In this document: piece after piece, positions 58,437 to 64,000 of the stretch
How positions within the stretch are numbered: the stretch's first letter is position 1
Layout of the letters: each line of letters opens with the position of its first letter
Program-made: the position numbers and the translations under genes
Assembly (NCBI GenBank): GCA_039026955.1
Contig: JBCCLH010000017.1
Span: forward strand, 47,507 to 111,506
Source: Kordia sp039026955
GTDB lineage: Bacteria; Bacteroidota; Bacteroidia; Flavobacteriales; Flavobacteriaceae
Direction: 5' to 3'
DNA length: 64,000 nucleotides
Notes under the pieces: generated by a model
Told to the model about the DNA's origin: nothing
What the model saw: only the letters and a program-made list of their open reading frames with translations
Databases searched by the model: none

Positions 58437-60412
58437 GTCAGGAAAAAATAGACATATTACAACGCGCCCTAAAGCGTGAAAAAGCGGCACGGCAAGCCGC
58501 GGAAAAAATTTTAGAGGATAAATCAAGAGAATTATATCTTTTATCAGAAGAACTCAAAGTTTCCAATGCAAAACTCGAAGCATCTGTTAGCGAAAAAACA
58601 TCACAGCTAGCAGGTGTTTTTGACAATATTATTGATGCCTATTTGGTGATGGATTTGGGCGGAAATACCTTGCGAATGAACGATGCTGCTTCTGAACTTT
58701 TTGGCTACGATCTTTCGGAAGAATCTTTAAATGTGACGAATTTAATTTATCACGAAGACGTCACATACGCTTTTGAATCGTTTAGTGAATTGATTGAAAA
58801 AGGGCGCTTCTCTAATTACACTGCACGCATTGTTCGAAAAAACAAAGAAGTGCGTTGGGTTCAAATCAATGCGAGTTTGATTTTTGATAAGGAAAACAAA
58901 CCGATTGCGGCACAGGGAATTATTCGCGATATTACGGATCAGAAAGCATTTGACGATAAACTGATTGAATCTGAAAACCGATTGGCGACACTCATTCTGA
59001 ACTTAGATAGCGGCGTGTTGCTGGAAGATGAAAATCGTAACATTGTATTGACCAATGCAAAATTCTGTGAGATTTTTAAAATTCCATTAGCGCCGGAAGA
59101 ATTAAAAGGAAAAGATTGCTCCAATACCGCACATCAATGCAAACACTTATTTGAAAATCCCGCCGCTTTTATCAACACGATTGAAGAAATTCTAAAAGCA
59201 AAACAACAAGTGCTCGGAAAAGAATTAGTCATGACCGAGGGTACAATTTTAGAACTAGATTTCATTCCAATTCTAGAAGGAAACAAGTACAAAGGGCATT
59301 TGTGGACGTATCGAGATATCACACTCAGGAGACAATTTCGAAAAAGCATTGAAGCGCAAAAAGAAAAATACAGCAGCATCATTGCCAATATGAATCTTGG
59401 GTTGGTGGAAGTAGATAACGAGGATAAAATCTTGATGGTAAACCAAAGTTTCTGCGAAATGTCGGGCTACAATGAAGAAGAACTGATTGGGCAAATTGGT
59501 GGAAAACTGTTTCCGATTACAGAAGATCAGAACATCATCACGGAAGAAAATAAAAAACGTCTAGAAGGTGAATCCAATTCGTATGAAATCAAAGCGATTA
59601 CTAAAGATGGACAGCCACGAAACTGGTTGATCAGTGGTGCGCCAAATTACAATCTGAAAGGTGAAGTCATCGGTTCTATCGGAATTCATTTAGACATTAC
59701 CGAACTTAAAAATCTCGAAAAGCAAAAAGAGGACATCTTAAAACAGCTTGAAGAAAGCAACAAAGAATTATACGAATACGCACATATTGTTTCACACGAT
59801 TTAAAATCGCCACTCCGCAGTATTGATGCGTTGATTTCGTGGATAAAAAGTGACAATGAGGGCAAACTAGATGAAGAAACCTTGCAAAATTTTGGAATGA
59901 TTGAAGACACCTTGGAAACCATGGAAAACTTAATTTCTAACATTTTAGAATATTCCAGCGCAGGTGCCGAAACCAACAAAGCAGAAGCCGTAGATTTGAA
60001 CAGAACCATGGAAAATTTGGACAAATTATTGTTTGTTCCCGATCATATTTCGATCAAAATACCGCAGCAAATGCCAACCGTACAAGGCGATCCGACAAAG
60101 TTTCAACAACTTTTTCAAAACCTAATGAGCAACGCAATTAAATTCTGTGACAAAGACCAAGGAATAGTGGAAGTTGGTTTTAGAGAAGAAGCGTCGTATT
60201 TTCAATTTTCGGTTCGTGACAACGGAATCGGCATTGAAAAGAAATTCCACGATCGTATTTTTAAAATTTTCCACTCGCTCAATAAGAGTAAAGAATCCAC
60301 GGGAATCGGCTTGTCGATTGTCAAACGAATTGTCGATTTATACGAAGGTGATGTTTGGCTGGAAAGTGAACCCGGAGAAGGAACAACGTTCTTTTTCACC
60401 ATAAAAAAATAA
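58433..60412 (+). CDS. PAS-domain sensor histidine kinase (H-NOX partner)
   Basis: 659 residues, no membrane helix. A coiled coil (about 1-60, REKAARQAAEKILEDKSREL) is followed by three PAS domains (about 61-170, 181-300, 312-425), HisKA with the phospho-accepting His455 in YAHIVSHDLKSPLRSID, and HATPase_c with N box (Asn567), DNGIGIE (596) and TGIGLSIV (623). It has no receiver domain, so phosphate must leave through a partner such as the HPt protein or the LytTR regulator. The first gene of the operon encodes its presumed regulator H-NOX; in known systems NO-bound H-NOX inhibits the kinase. The stop is 3 bp before the FIST gene. Confidence 0.94.
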   Translation: MSQEKIDILQRALKREKAARQAAEKILEDKSRELYLLSEELKVSNAKLEASVSEKTSQLAGVFDNIIDAYLVMDLGGNTLRMNDAASELFGYDLSEESLNVTNLIYHEDVTYAFESFSELIEKGRFSNYTARIVRKNKEVRWVQINASLIFDKENKPIAAQGIIRDITDQKAFDDKLIESENRLATLILNLDSGVLLEDENRNIVLTNAKFCEIFKIPLAPEELKGKDCSNTAHQCKHLFENPAAFINTIEEILKAKQQVLGKELVMTEGTILELDFIPILEGNKYKGHLWTYRDITLRRQFRKSIEAQKEKYSSIIANMNLGLVEVDNEDKILMVNQSFCEMSGYNEEELIGQIGGKLFPITEDQNIITEENKKRLEGESNSYEIKAITKDGQPRNWLISGAPNYNLKGEVIGSIGIHLDITELKNLEKQKEDILKQLEESNKELYEYAHIVSHDLKSPLRSIDALISWIKSDNEGKLDEETLQNFGMIEDTLETMENLISNILEYSSAGAETNKAEAVDLNRTMENLDKLLFVPDHISIKIPQQMPTVQGDPTKFQQLFQNLMSNAIKFCDKDQGIVEVGFREEASYFQFSVRDNGIGIEKKFHDRIFKIFHSLNKSKESTGIGLSIVKRIVDLYEGDVWLESEPGEGTTFFFTIKK

Positions 60413-60415
60413 TGC

Positions 60416-61555
60416 ATGAAAACAGTACAACTTAAAAAAACGAAACAATCCGATTGGAAATATATCAGTGAAGATATTAAGCTGCAAAAACCGTTGGTGT
60501 TGATATTTGGAAACCGATACATGCTGGAAAGTGAAACCATTCTACAAGAAGTAGGCTCGCTATTTCCAGATGGCGAATTGGTGTTTGGTTCTTCTTCTGG
60601 AGATATTACATCGCAATATGTAGATGATGAAAGTATCACTATTACGGCGATTGAGTTTGAAAGAAGTCATTATGAAATAAAAACCATCAACGTTTTTGAA
60701 AATAAAGTCAAAACCAATAGTTATGAAACTGGGAAAAATTTAGTGGAGCAACTCTACAAAAAAGGCTTGAAACATGTGTTTATTGTCTCGGAAGGAAGTT
60801 TCATCAACGGAAGTCAATTGACCTTGGGAATGAACTCAGCAACAGATGAAAATGTCCTCATTACGGGCGCTTTGTGTGGCGATGCAGCACGTTTTGAAAA
60901 AACCCTAGCTTCACACAACGAACTACCAAAACCCGGTGAAATTGTTGCGATTGGTTTGTACGGTGAAACCTTGGACGTAAGTTTTGCCATTAACGGCGGC
61001 TGGACACCTTTCGGACCTGAACGTATTGTAACCAAATCAAAAGGAAATATATTGTACGAGTTGGACAATCAACCTGCGTTGGATTTGTATAAAAAGTATT
61101 TGGGCGACAAATCGAAAGAATTGCCTGGTGCAGCGTTATTGTATCCGTTAAAAGTAAAATCAAGCAATGAAAAACAATCGATTGTACGAACGATTTTAAA
61201 TATTGACGAAGCCGAAAACTCCATGATTTTGGCAGGTGATATTCTTGAAAATTCACGCGTGCAATTGATGATGACCAACGTTGATAATATCGTGGATGCT
61301 TCAGAACAAGCTGCAGTAAAAGCACTAGAACTCAGAGAACATTCGCCAGAACTTGCTATATTGGTGAGTTGTATTGGTCGAAAATTAGTATTAGATCAAC
61401 GTGTGGAAGAAGAAGTGGAAGAAGTCATAGAAGTTGTGGGCAAAGATACTACCATTTGCGGACTGTATTCCTACGGAGAAATTGCACCTTTTAGTGGTGA
61501 ACAGAACTGCCAATTGCATAACCAAACGATGACCATCACACTTATAAGTGAATAA
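60416..61555 (+). CDS. FIST-domain sensor (NosP-type)
   Basis: 379 residues. FIST N domain (about 28-225: ELVFGSSSGDITSQYV, HVFIVSEGSFINGSQL, ITGALCGDAARFE) and FIST C domain (about 226-365: DASEQAAVKALELREHSPE, ELAILVSCIGRKLVLDQRVEEEV, CGLYSYGEIAPFSGEQNCQLHNQTM). FIST proteins include NosP, a haem protein that binds NO and controls an adjacent kinase (NahK). At about residues 194-196 it has Gly-Gly-Trp where FIST proteins that I recall often have His-Gly-Trp, so haem binding is not certain. The adjacent kinase at 61559 is the likely partner; both are 3 bp apart. Confidence 0.88.
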   Translation: MKTVQLKKTKQSDWKYISEDIKLQKPLVLIFGNRYMLESETILQEVGSLFPDGELVFGSSSGDITSQYVDDESITITAIEFERSHYEIKTINVFENKVKTNSYETGKNLVEQLYKKGLKHVFIVSEGSFINGSQLTLGMNSATDENVLITGALCGDAARFEKTLASHNELPKPGEIVAIGLYGETLDVSFAINGGWTPFGPERIVTKSKGNILYELDNQPALDLYKKYLGDKSKELPGAALLYPLKVKSSNEKQSIVRTILNIDEAENSMILAGDILENSRVQLMMTNVDNIVDASEQAAVKALELREHSPELAILVSCIGRKLVLDQRVEEEVEEVIEVVGKDTTICGLYSYGEIAPFSGEQNCQLHNQTMTITLISE

Positions 61556-61558
61556 CAA

Positions 61559-62608
61559 ATGAATCCGCTCCTAAAACGACAATTGCGAAAATATGTATCT
61601 CAGGATTTGCAGAATCATCCTGAAATGGAACGCTTCTTGGACGCTGTGAATCGCTCCTACAATACTTCCAACGAACAATTTGCCATGTTGCAACGCGCCA
61701 CGGCGATCAGTTCGGAGGAACTTTTTGAAGCGAATGAACAATTACGAAAAGAATCTGATGCCCAGAAAGAAATCATCCAAAAACTAAAAAATGTCATCGA
61801 TACTTTAAAATCGTATGAGTTGACTGATGGCGAACCGAATGAAAATTTAGAATCGGATTCGTTACGTTTGGTAGATTTGATCGACAATCAAACCAAAGAA
61901 ATATTACAAATCAATCAGCAGCGCGATAAATTATTGGCCAACTTAGAACGTCAAAATCAGGAATTAAATAACTATACACATTTAGTTTCGCACGATTTAA
62001 AATCGCCTTTACAAAGCATTGACGCGTTGAGTTCTTGGCTGAAAGATGATTATGAGAATCTTCTTGACGAAAACGGAAAAGAAACCATTCGACTCATTCG
62101 TAACAATGTTGAAAAAATGGATCGATTGGTCAATGGCATTCTAAAATATTCAACCATCGGAACCATCAGTCATAATTTTTATAAGGTAAATCTCAATCAA
62201 ACCGTTCAAAAAATTATTGATTTTATGGACATTCCTGAGCATTTTACCGTTTCTATTCCACAAGACTTGCCTATAGTAACTGCTGATAATTTCCGCATGG
62301 AAGAGCTGTTTCGAAACTTACTCCGAAATGCTATCAAATTCAACGACAAACCGCAAGGAGAAATTACGATTGGCTATGCCGACAAAGGTGAATTTTGGGA
62401 ATTTTATGTGAAGGATAACGGAAAAGGAATCGAAGCAAAGTATTTTGACAAAGTATTTGAAGCGTTTCAAAAACTCGAAAACCATTACAAGTCTACGGGA
62501 ATTGGACTTTCAATTGTGAAAAAAATCATTGAATTGTATCATGGTGAGATTTGGATTGAATCTACGCCGAATCTTGGCACTACCTTTTATTTTACCCTGA
62601 AAAAATAA
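61559..62608 (+). CDS. sensor histidine kinase (FIST/NosP partner, NahK-like)
   Basis: 349 residues, soluble. The N-terminal ~65 residues (LLKRQLRKYVSQDLQNHPEM then RFLDAVNRSYNTSNEQFAML and SSEELFEANEQL) are the segment found in kinases encoded next to FIST proteins. A coiled coil (about 60-135) leads to HisKA with His145 in NYTHLVSHDLKSPLQSID, and HATPase_c with DNGKGIE and TGIGLSIV. Its HisKA/HATPase region closely resembles that of the kinase at 58433, so the two probably share downstream partners. No sensor domain of its own, consistent with control by the FIST protein. Followed after 2 bp by the HPt gene. Confidence 0.94.
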   Translation: MNPLLKRQLRKYVSQDLQNHPEMERFLDAVNRSYNTSNEQFAMLQRATAISSEELFEANEQLRKESDAQKEIIQKLKNVIDTLKSYELTDGEPNENLESDSLRLVDLIDNQTKEILQINQQRDKLLANLERQNQELNNYTHLVSHDLKSPLQSIDALSSWLKDDYENLLDENGKETIRLIRNNVEKMDRLVNGILKYSTIGTISHNFYKVNLNQTVQKIIDFMDIPEHFTVSIPQDLPIVTADNFRMEELFRNLLRNAIKFNDKPQGEITIGYADKGEFWEFYVKDNGKGIEAKYFDKVFEAFQKLENHYKSTGIGLSIVKKIIELYHGEIWIESTPNLGTTFYFTLKK

Positions 62609-62610
62609 CT

Positions 62611-62928
62611 ATGGAACAACCCAATTTAACCTACGTAGAACAATTGGCACGCGGCGATGAAAATATCCGACAAACGCTAATTGATGTCATCAAAACAGAG
62701 TTTCCTGAAGAAAAAAAGGAATACTATGAAAGTTTAGACAAAAAAGATTACAAAAAAATTGAAGAAAATGTTCACAAACTTAAACACAAAATTAGTATTT
62801 TGGGGCTTGAGAAAAGTTATGAACTCGCAAATACGTACGAACATAATCTTCGTGAACACAAGATGGACGGCGAAGCAGATTTTGAAAAAATTCTGAACAC
62901 AATTTCGGCGTATATAAAAACGATGTAA
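62611..62928 (+). CDS. histidine phosphotransfer (HPt) protein
   Basis: 105 residues, all-helical. The phosphotransfer motif is VHKLKHKISILGLEKSY with His55; the usual HxLKG appears as HKLKH, with His59 in place of the Gly. FPEEKKEYYESLDKKDYKKI is helix 2. It should carry phosphate between a receiver and another receiver or kinase. It lies between the second kinase and the LytTR regulator, with gaps of 2 and 3 bp. Confidence 0.87.
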   Translation: MEQPNLTYVEQLARGDENIRQTLIDVIKTEFPEEKKEYYESLDKKDYKKIEENVHKLKHKISILGLEKSYELANTYEHNLREHKMDGEADFEKILNTISAYIKTM

Positions 62929-62931
62929 GCA

Positions 62932-63639
62932 ATGAACTGTATTATTATTGATGATGAACGATTGGCAAGAACCATTATAAAAACGCTTTGTGACGACATT
63001 GACGTGTTGCACGTTGTGGGAGAATTTCCAAATGCCATGCAAGCCATTAAATATCTAAATGAAAATGAAGTAGATGTTATTTTTCTAGACATTCACATGC
63101 CTGATTTTACAGGATTCGACTTTGTAAAAACGCTTAAAAATCCACCGAGTATTGTCTTAACAACGTCAGATCCGAAGTTTGCGATTGAAGCCTTCCAGTA
63201 CGAATGTATTGTTGATTATTTGCTAAAACCAATTACTGCCGATCGTTTCAAAGCTGCAGTTAGTAAAGCCAAAAAACATCAATTGCTAAATACAAAAACG
63301 GAAGAAGCAAAAACGGAAACGACCTATGAAAATGATTTCTATATCAATATTGATCGCCGTTTGATTAAAATCGACATTCCAAGTATTTATTTGGTAGAAG
63401 CCAAAGGCGATTATATCCATATCAAAACGGAAGACAAAAACTATACAGTACATTCTACATTAAAGAAAATTGAGGAAAAATTACCGGATTCGTTATTCTT
63501 AAAAATTCACCGTTCCTACATTATCAACCTAAAGAAAATCATTGATATTGAAGACAACAGTGTCTTGATAAAAAAAGATGTTATTCCTGTAAGTCGTTCT
63601 AAACGCCCGGAGTTGATGAAGCGTTTGGATCTTCTTTGA
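62932..63639 (+). CDS. LytTR-family response regulator
   Basis: 235 residues. Receiver domain with acidic Asp7/Asp8 in IIDDERLA, phosphorylation Asp53 in VIFLDIHMPDFTGFDFV, Thr/Ser in IVLTTSDPKF and Lys in DYLLKPITADRF. The LytTR DNA-binding domain is at about 137-235 (FYINIDRRLIKIDIPSIYLV, EAKGDYIHIKT, HRSYIINLKKIIDIED, VIPVSRSKRPELMKRL). It is the only DNA-binding output in the operon and probably regulates genes in response to NO. LytTR regulators often act at target promoters elsewhere and at their own; no site was identified by eye. Confidence 0.95.
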   Translation: MNCIIIDDERLARTIIKTLCDDIDVLHVVGEFPNAMQAIKYLNENEVDVIFLDIHMPDFTGFDFVKTLKNPPSIVLTTSDPKFAIEAFQYECIVDYLLKPITADRFKAAVSKAKKHQLLNTKTEEAKTETTYENDFYINIDRRLIKIDIPSIYLVEAKGDYIHIKTEDKNYTVHSTLKKIEEKLPDSLFLKIHRSYIINLKKIIDIEDNSVLIKKDVIPVSRSKRPELMKRLDLL

Positions 63640-64000
63640 TGCTTACTAGATCGCTTTGCTTTTAGACCGCTGTCGCTGTTGGATATTAGACCGCTTCGCT
63701 TTTAGACTTTTTTTCTGCTGAAGCAGAAGGATTAACTTGTGTCATTCCTGCGAAGGCAGGAATCTCACTGTTATGTGATACTGAATCAAGTTCAGCATGA
63801 CGAATTTCCTATGAAATCATCCTGAATCCTGACTCTAGCATCTTGATTCTAATCTCAACACAAATCCACAAATAGTTCTAAACTGCTTCGCTTTTAAGCT
63901 TTTGTTTTGAATGTTAAATGTTGAATTTTAAATTATTCTAAGGGCATACTCAAAACGTCAGATCGAGTGGTTTTTCAGAATAAAATGGAGAAAAATTGTA
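63640..64000. repeat. repeat-filled region after the NO-signalling operon
   Basis: CGCTTTGCTTTTAGACCGCT blocks (63643-63707), a TCATTCCTGCGAAGGCAGGAATC hairpin (63742-63765), a GATACTGAATCAAGTTCAGC palindrome (63775-63802) and the start of a CGTCAGATCGAGTG element (from 63955). No gene is visible to the window end. Confidence 0.7.

Noticed and set aside
1..64000. tRNA or rRNA genes, insertion sequences, prophage
   Set aside because: No tRNA cloverleaf or TPsiC-box pattern, rRNA segment, transposase, integrase or phage structural gene was recognised while reading.

Overview
The window reads as chromosomal DNA of a marine-type member of the Flavobacteriaceae (Bacteroidota). The DNA is AT-rich. 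Several secreted proteins end in type IX secretion (T9SS/gliding) sorting domains. Promoters fit the Bacteroidota TAnnTTTG -7 box. The gene orders acpP-fabF-rnc-(IPExxxVDY)-pyk and AddA-like/kbl/OmpA/AddB-like are typical of the group, and there are small GG-leader peptide precursors of the kind common in Kordia-like genomes. I cannot name the species. I saw no rRNA, tRNA, CRISPR array, insertion sequence or phage.

Layout. 1-10.6 kb: 3' part of an alpha-2-macroglobulin gene and, 6.4 kb downstream, penicillin-binding protein 1C (usual partners), separated by five genes, four of them for secreted proteins. 10.9-11.4 kb: two tandem peptide precursors without maturation enzymes. 11.4-17.6 kb (minus strand): an RNA-repair/ribosome-rescue island made of a PcfJ-like protein, an unknown basic protein, RNA ligase RtcB, a TPR protein, release factor PrfH and a nucleotidyltransferase gene interrupted by two in-frame TAA codons. 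17.6-18.6 kb: a 1-kb non-coding stretch with a large palindrome, two hairpin repeats that differ by compensatory base changes, and two possible micro-genes each closed by a terminator. 18.6-33 kb: mostly housekeeping (CYTH, DinB, pyruvate kinase, RNase III, FabF, ACP, PurN, RNase H, PfkB kinase, PurF-like). 33.7-51.3 kb: SOD, a cysteine-rich peptide precursor, AddAB-like nuclease-helicase genes around kbl and an OmpA-type porin, a stress protein, a zinc-ribbon/GNAT fusion, a MATE pump, QueD and LpxH. 51.5-57.2 kb: MFS transporter, RecJ, a GIY-YIG nuclease bracketed by palindromic repeats, OsmC and AhpD-like proteins. 57.4-63.6 kb: a receiver protein followed by a tight six-gene signalling operon: H-NOX (haem nitric-oxide sensor), PAS histidine kinase, FIST/NosP-type sensor, second histidine kinase, HPt protein and LytTR response regulator.

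The most interesting systems are (1) the PcfJ-like/RtcB/TPR/PrfH/nucleotidyltransferase island, probably a response to cleaved ribosomal or transfer RNA, and (2) the operon pairing the two known classes of bacterial NO sensor with two kinases, one phosphotransfer protein and one DNA-binding output. Intergenic DNA is packed with several families of palindromic repeats (REP-like, GAATCAAGTTC core; CCTGC...GCAGG; CGCTTCGCTTTTAGAC; a ~115-bp CTCGATAC/ATCGAGTG element), some nested in one another. Gene functions are inferred from motifs read by eye; no database search was made.
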